A stretch of 16,812 nucleotides of DNA from Muribaculaceae bacterium (GTDB taxonomy: Bacteria > Bacteroidota > Bacteroidia > Bacteroidales > Muribaculaceae): positions 1 through 16,812 of the forward strand of contig VSPM01000049.1 of assembly GCA_009775365.1 (NCBI GenBank), written 5' to 3'. Made by a program: the position numbers and the translations under genes. How positions within the stretch are numbered: the first letter of the stretch is position 1; every line of letters starts with the position of its first letter. The notes under the pieces are model-generated. The model worked only from the letters and a program-made list of their open reading frames with translations, made no database searches and was not told the DNA's origin. Of the stretch, positions 1 through 6,973 are shown one piece after another.

Positions 1-12
1 ATGTAGGCGTCA

Positions 13-434
13 TCAAAAGGTGCCGAAATTGCGCTTATAGGGCGTTTTGCATATAGATACGAGCATCTTCACCAATTCCTCGCAGTCATCGTGAAGGTCT
101 GCTATTCGCTCTTTTGGAACCAAGCCTGACGACATCAATAATCGAATCCAATATAGACTTTCGGCAGCCTCTTTTTTTGCTATAGACATTTTAGTATGGA
201 AATCGGGACCGCTCTGTGCGTATTGACCTTCAGTTATATTGGCTCCTATACTGGCAGATGACCGTAACAACTGTTTGGACAAAACATACTCGTTTTTTTC
301 TTGCATATATTTTTTTCTTGCATATAATGGTAGAGTCTCAAAATTCTGAGAGAGAACGAGAAACTCTTCTGCATGATAATGTTCTCCCAAGTCGAACCGG
401 AGCAGTCAGACCCTTTGAATTCATCATTCATCAT
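13..434 (-). pseudogene. Four-helix-bundle protein (S23/TIGR02436-like), frameshifted by a 17-bp duplication
   Basis: The downstream frame (13 to about 309) encodes the family core, including LSKQLLRSSASIGANITEG and a helical region ending near YKRNFGTF. The expected N-terminus, with IIMQKSFSFSLRILRLYHY, lies in another frame between 434 and 310. Between them the 17-bp unit TTTTTTTCTTGCATATA (plus strand) occurs twice back to back, at 293-309 and 310-326. Removing one copy joins the frames exactly as LYHYMQEKNEYVLSKQLL and would restore a protein of about 134 residues, close to the usual family length. I therefore read this as one gene broken by tandem duplication. A shorter product could start at the ATG inside the repeat, but it would lack the first helix. 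These proteins occur as free-standing genes or inside rRNA intervening sequences, and their role is unclear. The gene follows the PP2C gene in the same direction, so it may be co-transcribed. Confidence 0.85.
293..326. repeat. Perfect 17-bp tandem duplication
   Basis: Two identical 17-bp copies, TTTTTTTCTTGCATATA, abut at 293-309 and 310-326. Seventeen is not a multiple of three, so the duplication shifts the frame of the minus-strand four-helix-bundle gene. Each copy contains a run of seven T, which could favour slippage. Loss of one copy would restore the reading frame. Confidence 0.95.
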
Positions 435-447
435 TCGTAATTTATCA

Positions 448-1896
448 TTAATAAAGGATTGCTATTGTTCGGTCATCATGGTTGCCGGGGTTCCAGAAGT
501 CAAGCCAGCCTAAAAGCTGGTCTTTTGCGGCCTCGTTGTCATCGGAGAGGTCAACGCCACCAATCTCGTCCTCGGGGAAGCCGTTTTTCAGATTGTTATA
601 GAACTCTTCCCATTTGGCATAGTCATTGAGATTCTTGTCGGTCTCAAACATCGGGTCGGACACGCCGTCGCTCATGAGGAACAGCGCGGTAAAATCCGGT
701 ACTATTGCCATGCGGAGACGCTTTGCAACCACTTCAGGGTCTCTGAAAATTTCAGGCATTGTCAGGAATCTTGTCTGACCTGAGAACTCACCTTCGTCCG
801 GAGTGCCAAGAAGTTTTGCCGTCTTATTGTTTTCATCGAACAGGCACATCGCACCGTCACCAACCCAGAAAGATGCAATGAACCAACCGAAGTCGTATTT
901 CTTGCAGACTGCGAACATGAGTGTAGTGGCAAAGTCTTTAATCTTTGACTCCTCATTGGCTTCGGCTACTTTCTTTACAGCCTCGTGTGCTTTCATCGCA
1001 CCTTTATAAATGATGTCTATGACGTGGCGGGTAACGTTTGTTCGTTTTTCCTGATTGTCTCTCTCTGCCTCGTATTCACGAATTGATGTCTCGAAATCGG
1101 GATTGTCAAGAAGAAGATTTTTGCAGTGGTCAATGACGGTTTTGCAGGCAACCTCAGAACCTTTGCGGGAGTATTTTGCAGATCCTGCACCATCGGCGAC
1201 AGCGATTATATACCAGTCAGATTCATCACAATGGAAAAGGCTGAAATGGTCATCGCGAGCTTTTCCCTCCTGAGCGTGGCTTCTGCCTCGCTGACTTGCA
1301 GCTACAATATCTTTGTTGGGTGAGCCATCCTTTCCGGCCTCAACCTTGAGGTATTCTTTATCACAGTCAGGCTTGTAATATGGAATATTGGGATCGGTCG
1401 GCACGTTTCTCCACAAGTCGCGAGGACTGGGGTTGAATGCGATGGGAATATTCAGTTCTGATGCAGGTTCTCCTTCCACGGTTGTGTAGCGGAGTTTCAA
1501 GGTGAAATCTCCCGCTTTCTGAGGCTTGCCGAAAAGGAAAAACTCACCCGGTTTACCCATCTCAAGTGTGAGGCCGAGTTCGTCCATTCCCGACAGCTCA
1601 ATCACATCTATCTTATCTACAGGAAGTTGGAAACTGTGGTAATATTCCTTTTTTACGGTTCCGTTTGGGAAACGAAGTCCGAGCTGACGAACCTCATTTT
1701 CTATCATTATTCGTTGATTCATACGTTCTTCTTTGAATGTGTTCCACAACGAACTGATAGCCCAATTGAGGAACGATTCCTTGTCGGCGGAAGAAACTCC
1801 AGCGTTCTGCATTGCCTTATCAAGAGCCCTTGCGGAGTCATTAAGTCTGCATACTGTCAGATTCTTTCGTGTTGCCATTCGTTGTTTTCTGTCCAT
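448..1896 (-). CDS. PP2C-type protein phosphatase with N-terminal extension (Ter-associated)
   Basis: This 482-residue protein has an intact PP2C-type Ser/Thr phosphatase domain from about residue 195 to the end. The metal-binding motifs are ARDDHF (213-218), VADGAGSA (233-240), GDG (346-348), SDGVSD (409-414) and HDDRT (473-477). The first 70 or so residues look helical. Residues about 85-155 are rich in short beta strands and may form an Ig-like domain; this is an inference from composition. No signal peptide or membrane segment is visible, so it should be cytosolic. In Ter systems a PP2C phosphatase works with a TerY vWA protein and a protein kinase. Here a zinc-ribbon TerY gene lies 11 bases upstream, which supports that role. 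No kinase gene lies between this gene and the window edge. The start is the first ATG after the TerY stop; a second ATG lies at codon 7. Confidence 0.9.
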   Translation of the reverse strand: MDRKQRMATRKNLTVCRLNDSARALDKAMQNAGVSSADKESFLNWAISSLWNTFKEERMNQRIMIENEVRQLGLRFPNGTVKKEYYHSFQLPVDKIDVIELSGMDELGLTLEMGKPGEFFLFGKPQKAGDFTLKLRYTTVEGEPASELNIPIAFNPSPRDLWRNVPTDPNIPYYKPDCDKEYLKVEAGKDGSPNKDIVAASQRGRSHAQEGKARDDHFSLFHCDESDWYIIAVADGAGSAKYSRKGSEVACKTVIDHCKNLLLDNPDFETSIREYEAERDNQEKRTNVTRHVIDIIYKGAMKAHEAVKKVAEANEESKIKDFATTLMFAVCKKYDFGWFIASFWVGDGAMCLFDENNKTAKLLGTPDEGEFSGQTRFLTMPEIFRDPEVVAKRLRMAIVPDFTALFLMSDGVSDPMFETDKNLNDYAKWEEFYNNLKNGFPEDEIGGVDLSDDNEAAKDQLLGWLDFWNPGNHDDRTIAILY

Positions 1897-1907
1897 ATCT
1901 GTTTTAT

Positions 1908-2951
1908 TTAGCCTAAGCCGCGTGTAATATCCATGCCGTTAGGGTCACCTTTGCCAAGGGTGCCTCTCATGCCACACCAAGGGCATTCATTTGTATTACT
2001 TTCTCCTACGCAGAAGATGTTGCCACACTCGCATACAACCGCACCAAGTTGATTGCCACAGCAGGGACACGCGGGGGCACCGACAAGTTCCATAGTGTTG
2101 ATCTTTGTCTGTTTGCCGGCTGAAAGGCTCGCGTATGTTTCCTTGTCGATAGGGTAGGCCCCAACGAGCTTAAAGTCGGTTGAGTTGAACATTTCAAGGC
2201 CTTCCCGAGGCTGATTGCGGCGAGCATATTTGATAAGGTAATCCTGCTTTGTGTTCTGACAGCGTCCATGAAGAACCACAAAATTCTCATCAGGGGTGTC
2301 ACGATGTTCACGCGGGTCAACCTTTTCAAGATTAATTCCTGTTGTAGGCGCGAGTTTTATCTCATCAGTGTTTTGCTCGCTGACAGACATACTTGAGGTC
2401 TTGATTGAGGCCGTCACCCATTTGAAGAACTTGCTGAATGATTCGGCGTCAGTCTCTTTCAGCAGGAGTATATCATTTGTAATCTGTGCAAGCGTCAGTA
2501 CATTGACATTGTCTCCGATTGACACTGCAACGAGGTTGCAATGTTTGCGATACTTATCATTCCAGCGACGGAAAGCGGCATTATATTCATCTGTCGGGTT
2601 GCCATCGGTGAAAAGAAAGATGATGGGTTTCCAGTCGCCTTTCTGCTCCAATGTAGTTTTCTGAATGCTCTTGTCCATATCATTCATCAGGCATTCGAGT
2701 CCCTTTCCTAAGGAAGTTCCACCGCCAATGGGGAATGTGGGAGGATAGAACTTGTAAAGTTCTGTGAGAGGCGAAAGAACCGTGGCTTTGCCGGCAAATG
2801 CGATTATTGAAACGAACACTGTTTCAAGCGCATAAGGATCGACACGAAGATTCTGAATAATCGTGCGCATACCCTCTTGTACCTGCTCTATGGGGGTACC
2901 CACCATCGACTCAGATATATCTACAAGGAAATAAATCGGTAATCTACGCAT
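1908..2951 (-). CDS. terY: TerY-type vWA protein with C-terminal zinc ribbon (TerY-C)
   Basis: A 347-residue protein. Residues 1 to about 185 form a von Willebrand A domain with a complete metal-ion-dependent adhesion site: DISES at 11-15, the Thr of GGTSLG near 79, and FTDGNPTD at 114-121. After a linker, residues about 220-290 form a conserved TerY-C region. A zinc ribbon follows, with cysteines at 295, 297, 298, 307, 309, 314, 323 and 326 (for example CPCCG and CPWCG). In known Ter systems this longer TerY form sits beside a PP2C phosphatase and a kinase and probably acts as an adaptor between TerD proteins and signalling. Here the PP2C gene follows directly. Unlike the two short TerY paralogues upstream, it lacks the proline-rich C-terminal tail. 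It begins MRRLPIY, matching the MRRLPVY start of its paralogues, which fixes the start codon. Confidence 0.93.
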   Translation of the reverse strand: MRRLPIYFLVDISESMVGTPIEQVQEGMRTIIQNLRVDPYALETVFVSIIAFAGKATVLSPLTELYKFYPPTFPIGGGTSLGKGLECLMNDMDKSIQKTTLEQKGDWKPIIFLFTDGNPTDEYNAAFRRWNDKYRKHCNLVAVSIGDNVNVLTLAQITNDILLLKETDAESFSKFFKWVTASIKTSSMSVSEQNTDEIKLAPTTGINLEKVDPREHRDTPDENFVVLHGRCQNTKQDYLIKYARRNQPREGLEMFNSTDFKLVGAYPIDKETYASLSAGKQTKINTMELVGAPACPCCGNQLGAVVCECGNIFCVGESNTNECPWCGMRGTLGKGDPNGMDITRGLG

Positions 2952-3069
2952 ATGTGATGTTATTTTTGTTTTTCGGAAGATATTTGTTGTCAGCGGCCAA
3001 CTGCTGTCGAGGAGAGTTGATTACATCTGTATAGATTTCAAAAATAGCGTTGAGATTATAGCCTAAATA
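2952..3069. other. Intergenic gap with a possible weak internal promoter
   Basis: This 118-base gap lies between the AIM24 gene and the long TerY gene and has no coding signal. On the minus strand TATTTTTG (plus-strand CAAAAATA at 3039-3046) fits the Bacteroidetes -7 consensus TAnnTTTG. No convincing -33 TTTG lies at the usual spacing. It could let the TerY-PP2C pair be expressed separately from the rest of the operon, but the support is weak. Confidence 0.3.
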
Positions 3070-3708
3070 TTATTGTGCCACAGGCGGCATAAATTTACTC
3101 GGGGAAAGATATACAGTTCCGGGTCCCGTCACACGCATCATGCTTAATCCTTCGCCTCCCAATAGGTTTCCAAGCGACCAGTTGGACTGCATCTGATTCT
3201 CGGCTATGTTTAACAATGCGATAATGTGGTCTTCGTCAACTTCAATAGTCTCTCCGTATTGAAGATTCATTGTGATTGGAGTTCCTTTTGTGTCAAGGAA
3301 TACAGTTGAACTGCCCTGTATCTTTTGCAGGAGTAGTCCCATGCCACCTGTAAGACCGGCAATCGACAGTTTCGTTGTCACGTTTACCTTGTTGTTTGAA
3401 CCGACATAAACTCCGCGATGACAAATCATAGTATCACCATTAATCTTTACAGGAAGAAGACCGAACCGACTACCGATAACGACTTTGCGGGGCATGTTGG
3501 AGACGTTGTAAAGGCGTAATATAAACAGCGATTCTCCAGAAAGCTTTGCTCCGAGGATTCGCCCAAGTCCGGAGCCATTGAAGCTAAGTTCTTTTTCAAT
3601 CCCGGCTTCAAGATAGATTACAGAACCTTTTTCTGCATAGAAATTTTCACCGGGAGACAATGTCACCTCCAAGTGCTGGACAAATTGACCTACAAGTTTA
3701 CAGTTCAT
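3070..3708 (-). CDS. AIM24 family protein (DUF124/TIGR00266-like)
   Basis: A 212-residue protein recognised as AIM24 family. It has a beta-rich fold with the typical early segment GENFYAEKGSVIYLEAGIE, the glycine-rich region GSGLGRILGAKLSGES, a repeat of similar beta modules (CHRGVYVGSN; TKLSIAGLTGGMGLLLQKI), and a late segment NLLGGEGLSMMRVTGPGTVYLS. It is slightly shorter than many members (about 220-260). There is no signal peptide. The bacterial function is not established; the yeast relative is mitochondrial. Its position between two TerY genes, 20 bases after a short TerY, fits the recurrent presence of such proteins in Ter-type operons. I infer a structural or membrane-associated partner role but cannot show it. 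Confidence 0.85.
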   Translation of the reverse strand: MNCKLVGQFVQHLEVTLSPGENFYAEKGSVIYLEAGIEKELSFNGSGLGRILGAKLSGESLFILRLYNVSNMPRKVVIGSRFGLLPVKINGDTMICHRGVYVGSNNKVNVTTKLSIAGLTGGMGLLLQKIQGSSTVFLDTKGTPITMNLQYGETIEVDEDHIIALLNIAENQMQSNWSLGNLLGGEGLSMMRVTGPGTVYLSPSKFMPPVAQ

Positions 3709-3728
3709 TCTGCTGATGAATTAATGAA

Positions 3729-4364
3729 TTATATGATGACGTTAACTTCTGCCGGCGGCGGAGGCAGAACGAGGTCTTCAGTCGCACCTATACTGCGGTT
3801 TCCGACACCGATTGAATCCGATACCCATTTGAAGAATTTCTTGAAAGCCGTGCTGTCAACCGTATCAAGAGAATATACCTCGTTGGTCAACTCTTTAAGA
3901 GGCTCTGTCTTAGCACTCATTCCGGCGGCACAGGCTATGATGCTGGCAAAATGACGCTTCTTCACTTCGGGAATCATTTCTTTATAAAGCTGACTATCCG
4001 ATGGTTTTCCGTCTGTCATAAGGAACAATAACGGCATCCAGTCTCCTTTCTGGTCAGGGGTGCTCAGTCGCACTTCCTGATCTATTTTCTCGCAAAGAAG
4101 CTTCAGAGCCTGTCCGGTATGGGTGGGCCCGCTTTCAGGAGTGGTTATCTCCGGGAGCTGAAGCTCATCAAGGGGAGTGAGCGGAAGTATCTGTTTTACT
4201 TCACGATCATAAGTGATAATGCTGATATTCACAGATTCCAATGCGAATGGATCCTGACGAAGGCTTGAAACCATAGCTTCAAGACCAACCTTTACCGACT
4301 CAATCGGTTCACCACGCATTGAACCGGAGGTGTCTATAAGAAGATATACTGGAAGACGTCTCAT
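3729..4364 (-). CDS. terY: TerY-type vWA domain protein
   Basis: A 211-residue, single-domain von Willebrand A protein of the TerY family. The metal site is intact: DTSGS (11-15), Thr in the GPTHTGQA segment, and MTDGKPSD. The domain ends with the conserved FFKWVSDSIG segment. It is followed by a short linker and the tail LVLPPPPAEVNVII, shared with the paralogue at 5095-5733. TerY proteins are thought to be adaptors linking TerD proteins to phosphatase/kinase partners. The ATG overlaps the stop of the decayed TerY copy just upstream (TAATG), an arrangement that suggests the genes were once translationally coupled. The AIM24 gene follows 20 bases after the stop. Confidence 0.93.
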   Translation of the reverse strand: MRRLPVYLLIDTSGSMRGEPIESVKVGLEAMVSSLRQDPFALESVNISIITYDREVKQILPLTPLDELQLPEITTPESGPTHTGQALKLLCEKIDQEVRLSTPDQKGDWMPLLFLMTDGKPSDSQLYKEMIPEVKKRHFASIIACAAGMSAKTEPLKELTNEVYSLDTVDSTAFKKFFKWVSDSIGVGNRSIGATEDLVLPPPPAEVNVII

Positions 4365-4624
4365 TATTTATCTATGTTTTGGGCGGGATGAAATATTTGT
4401 ATGTTTTCGGGAAGAGGCGGCAATGAAGACAGCCCTTCACCTTCTTGATTTCTTTCGTTGACCATCATGCTCGAAGTGCTTACCGAACTTGACACCCATT
4501 TGAAAATGATTTGATGTCTCCGGCATTGGCAGAGGAGATGACGATTATATTTTCTGTGAGTTTTCTGAGCAGGTCAAAGTGGGAGCTCATTCATTATGAC
4601 GATATATACAGGAAGTCTGCGCAT
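4364..4624 (-). pseudogene. Decayed TerY vWA gene (internal deletion plus frameshift)
   Basis: Starting at 4624 the frame reads MRRLPVYIVI, the invariant TerY N-terminus, and then runs into a stop after MNELPL. Immediately after, another frame reads LLRKLTENIIVISSANAGDIKSF, which aligns with the C-terminal third of the intact paralogues. One base is missing in the A-run at 4503-4506 (plus strand). Restoring it gives SFFKWVSSSVSTSSMMV and then LSSLPPLPENIQIF, again TerY-like. About 137 codons, including the whole metal site from residue 11, have been deleted. The remnant ends in TAA overlapping the ATG of the next TerY. It lies in the operon between the acidic-repeat gene and an intact TerY, so it was a fourth TerY paralogue. 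Confidence 0.88.
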
Positions 4625-4648
4625 AATCAGTTTTATTGTTTCTGCCCA

Positions 4649-4673
4649 CCTCCTTCCCAAAACGGGAAGGAGG
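4649..4673 (-). other. Perfect 10-bp hairpin in operon gap
   Basis: CCTCCTTCCC (4649-4658) and GGGAAGGAGG (4664-4673) form a perfect 10-bp stem with a 5-base loop. It lies 18 bases after the stop of the acidic-repeat gene and 24 bases before the start of the decayed TerY. No T-run follows on the minus strand, so it is not a standard intrinsic terminator. It may act as an mRNA-stability element or block a Shine-Dalgarno-like GGAGG. Confidence 0.6.
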
Positions 4674-4691
4674 GAGTGCAGAATGTGAGAA

Positions 4692-5069
4692 TTAGAGTAG
4701 TGCTTCGAGACCGGCGGGGAAAGTCTTGGCCCGAGCCTTGATTGCACGGAGAAGAGCCTTTTCAGCCTCATCCACCTGACCATCGCTGTTGACCTTGGCT
4801 ATGAGCCATGCTTCTTCATCAGCGTCAATTTCGCCGGGCGAAACTTCATCTTTGAAGAGGAAGTCGCAGATTGCCTGAGTAAAGAATTCTGCCCATTCGG
4901 GAGCATTTTCTTTGCCACTTACGGCATCGTTGAGTTCAAAGAGGAAATCGGCCTCTTCCTTATCGATTACGCCATCAGCATAAAGCACTTCTTTAAGCTG
5001 TGCCACTTCTGCTGAGTCGATAACGCCGTCAGCGAGAAGCTCTTTCTTGAGTTCTTCAAGTGTTGCCAT
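4692..5069 (-). CDS. Small acidic protein of four 18-residue DGxID repeats (TerB/EF-hand-like)
   Basis: A 125-residue, acidic, mostly helical protein with no signal peptide or membrane segment. Four 18-residue repeats are visible: 13-30 (starting ADGVIDSAEV), 31-48 (ADGVIDKEEA), 77-94 (SPGEIDADEE) and 95-112 (SDGQVDEAEK). They form two tandem pairs around a spacer containing SGKENAPEW. Each repeat is an acidic turn followed by a helix, recalling EF-hand or TerB-like architecture, which suggests metal binding. It is shorter than TerB (about 150) and I do not see the classical TerB sequence. It lies between two TerY genes, 25 bases after a TerY stop, so a role in the Ter complex is likely by context. 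Confidence 0.8.
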   Translation of the reverse strand: MATLEELKKELLADGVIDSAEVAQLKEVLYADGVIDKEEADFLFELNDAVSGKENAPEWAEFFTQAICDFLFKDEVSPGEIDADEEAWLIAKVNSDGQVDEAEKALLRAIKARAKTFPAGLEALL

Positions 5070-5094
5070 TGTATTTGATGTTTGTTGTTGAATG

Positions 5095-5733
5095 TTAGAC
5101 TACAATATTGACTTCTGGCGGTGGCGGCGGAAGCTCGCTGAGTGTAGTGGCTTCTGCACCGGTCTCTTCGACCTTCATGCTGCCGGAGCTGACTGAAGCG
5201 GAAACCCACTTGAAGAAAGCCTTGATAGTAGCACTGTCCGCTGTGTCAAGTGACACTACGCATTCGGTGATTTTCTTCAGCGTATTGGTGTTGGCGCCAG
5301 CACCGGCAGCGCATGCTACTGCCATACCCCATTTGCGTTTCTTGAACTCGGCAAGACCTTTGTTGAGGTCATCTGTCGGCTCACCGTCAGTCATAATGAA
5401 AACGAGTGGCTTCCAGTCGCCTTTCTGCTCGGCTGTAGTTTTGGTCACTTCCTGATCAGCCTTCTGAGCTAAAAGCGCAAGAGCCTCACCAAGAGCGGTA
5501 CAGCCACTTGCCTGAATATTGGGTTGCTGAAAAGCTGAAAGCTCTGTCAGGGGAGAGACCTGCTGAGCACTGCTGTCAAAAGTGATGATGCTGAGGTATG
5601 CGGTTTCAAGTGCGTAGGGATCCTGACGCAGAGTAGAAACTAATACCTGCACCCCATTTTTTACTGCCTCGATGGGTTCTCCATACATTGAACCGGAGCA
5701 GTCAAGGAGGAGATACACTGGTAATCTTCTCAT
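5095..5733 (-). CDS. terY: TerY-type vWA domain protein
   Basis: A 212-residue single-domain TerY protein. The metal site is DCSGS (11-15), Thr of SGCTALGEA, and MTDGEPTDD. The vWA domain closes with FFKWVSASVSSGSM. The protein ends in a linker and the tail SELPPPPPEVNIVV, nearly matching the paralogue at 3729-4364. It is probably cytosolic and an adaptor of the Ter complex. Its start is 2 bases after the TerZ/TerD-like stop, so the two genes are likely translated together. The shared MRRLPVY N-terminus supports this start codon. It is more conserved at the metal site than the long TerY at 1908-2951, which has DISES. Confidence 0.94.
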   Translation of the reverse strand: MRRLPVYLLLDCSGSMYGEPIEAVKNGVQVLVSTLRQDPYALETAYLSIITFDSSAQQVSPLTELSAFQQPNIQASGCTALGEALALLAQKADQEVTKTTAEQKGDWKPLVFIMTDGEPTDDLNKGLAEFKKRKWGMAVACAAGAGANTNTLKKITECVVSLDTADSATIKAFFKWVSASVSSGSMKVEETGAEATTLSELPPPPPEVNIVV

Positions 5734-5735
5734 GA

Positions 5736-6398
5736 TTATTTTGCGTAATTGGTTACTATGCGTTTGATTGTCTCACAGAAGTTGGCATCGGGATAAGCGT
5801 CACCTATTGCCGAGAACTTCCAGTCGCCATTACGACGATAAATCTTGCCCATGATAAGTGCGGTCATTCCCTTGTACTGAGGCTCTGCAGCAACATCATA
5901 CGATGCAAAAATTTCTTTAACTCGCTTGGGAGTCCCTTCATACATGCGGATTGATGCGTAAGGAATCTGAGAGAAGTCCTCATGGCCACAGTTGTTGAGG
6001 AAGAAGAAAATCTGATTGACGTTGGGGTTCACACGATTGAGATCGACTGTGATGATTTCGTTGTCGAGGCCGTCATCTCCATCCTGATCACCTTTCAGGT
6101 CGTCTCCACTGTGATGAAGAGCTCCCTCGTTTGAATCAACTTTGCCAAGAGGCATGCCATAGCGAGCGAGGAACTCTCTCTTGTAGAGCGGAGAATAGAT
6201 GTGGTCAACAAGATTTCCGTTTGCATCAACCATGACACAAGAGAGGTCAAGGTCAACATCCTGCACTGATTTTCCAAGGCCCAGGAATCCTCCGGCTACA
6301 ATAGCACCCCAGTTACATCCGACGCAGAAGTCGGTGAGTTTTGAGCCATTGCTCTTTTCGAGGTTAATGCGCTGGCCTTTTTCAAGACGTATTGCCAT
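5736..6398 (-). CDS. TerD-family protein, TerZ-like
   Basis: A 220-residue TerD-family protein. It starts with the family signature MAIRLEKGQRINLEK. The acidic ligand motifs DVDLDLSCV (about 47-55) and HHSGDDLKGDQDGDDGLDNE (about 95-114) match the calcium-binding loops known from TerD structures. The C-terminal signature KIYRRNGDWKFSAIGDAYPD is also present. The WGAIVAGGFLGLGKS insertion near residue 30 and the overall length resemble TerZ more than TerD. It lies 20 bases after a canonical TerD and 2 bases before a TerY. Likely role: calcium-binding component of a membrane-associated Ter complex, inferred from the family. Confidence 0.9.
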   Translation of the reverse strand: MAIRLEKGQRINLEKSNGSKLTDFCVGCNWGAIVAGGFLGLGKSVQDVDLDLSCVMVDANGNLVDHIYSPLYKREFLARYGMPLGKVDSNEGALHHSGDDLKGDQDGDDGLDNEIITVDLNRVNPNVNQIFFFLNNCGHEDFSQIPYASIRMYEGTPKRVKEIFASYDVAAEPQYKGMTALIMGKIYRRNGDWKFSAIGDAYPDANFCETIKRIVTNYAK

Positions 6399-6418
6399 GA
6401 TGAGTGGTTTATTTGAGA

Positions 6419-6973
6419 TTAGTTATACTTGTTAAGATATTCACCGAGACCAGCTTTCTGACCTGTGCCGATGGCCTCGAATTTCCACTGTCCGTTGCGT
6501 TTATAGAGACGCCCAAACTCGACAGCAGTTTCCACAGAGAAGTCCTCGTCAAGGTCATAGCGAAGTATTTCCTCGCCATTGGCTGCGTTGTATATACGGA
6601 TGAATGCGTTACGCACCTGCCCGAAATTCTGCTTACGTTCATCAGCCTTATGTATTGTTACAACGAAAGTGATTTCAGTTGCGCGAGGGTCAATCTTAGA
6701 AAGGTCGATTTTGATGCTCTCGTCATCTCCTTCTCCCTCTCCGGTGAGGTTGTCTCCTGTGTGCTCTACCGCTCCGTCAGGAGATTTCTGATTGTTGTAG
6801 AATACGAAATACTCGTCTTCAAGAATTTTGCCGTTTTCACCAAGAATGAAAGCGGATGCGTCAAGGTCGAAGTCAACGCCAGTGCTGGACTGGTTGGTAT
6901 CCCAACCGAGGCCGATAGTGAACTTTGGAAGTTCTACGGCTACTCTCTGTCCTTTTTCAAGATTTATTGCCAT
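6419..6973 (-). CDS. terD: TerD-family protein (canonical TerD/TerE type)
   Basis: A 184-residue canonical TerD domain. It starts MAINLEKGQRVAVEL and contains GLGWDTN, FDLDASAFIL, HTGDNLTGEGEGDDES, FGQVRNAFIRIYN, RYDLDEDFSVETAVEFGRLY and KRNGQWKFEAIG. Both acidic calcium-site motifs are intact. Length matches TerD/TerE (about 190). It opens the second block of the ter operon: an internal promoter and a 14-bp palindrome lie just upstream. It is very similar to the first TerD at 8355-8915, which suggests a duplication within the operon. Family knowledge: TerD proteins bind calcium and are linked to tellurite, phage and oxidative-stress phenotypes. Confidence 0.95.
   Translation of the reverse strand: MAINLEKGQRVAVELPKFTIGLGWDTNQSSTGVDFDLDASAFILGENGKILEDEYFVFYNNQKSPDGAVEHTGDNLTGEGEGDDESIKIDLSKIDPRATEITFVVTIHKADERKQNFGQVRNAFIRIYNAANGEEILRYDLDEDFSVETAVEFGRLYKRNGQWKFEAIGTGQKAGLGEYLNKYN

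Noticed and set aside
13..434. Programmed ribosomal frameshift in the four-helix-bundle gene
   Set aside because: The cause is an exact 17-bp duplication, and removing one copy restores the frame; no frameshift signal is needed.
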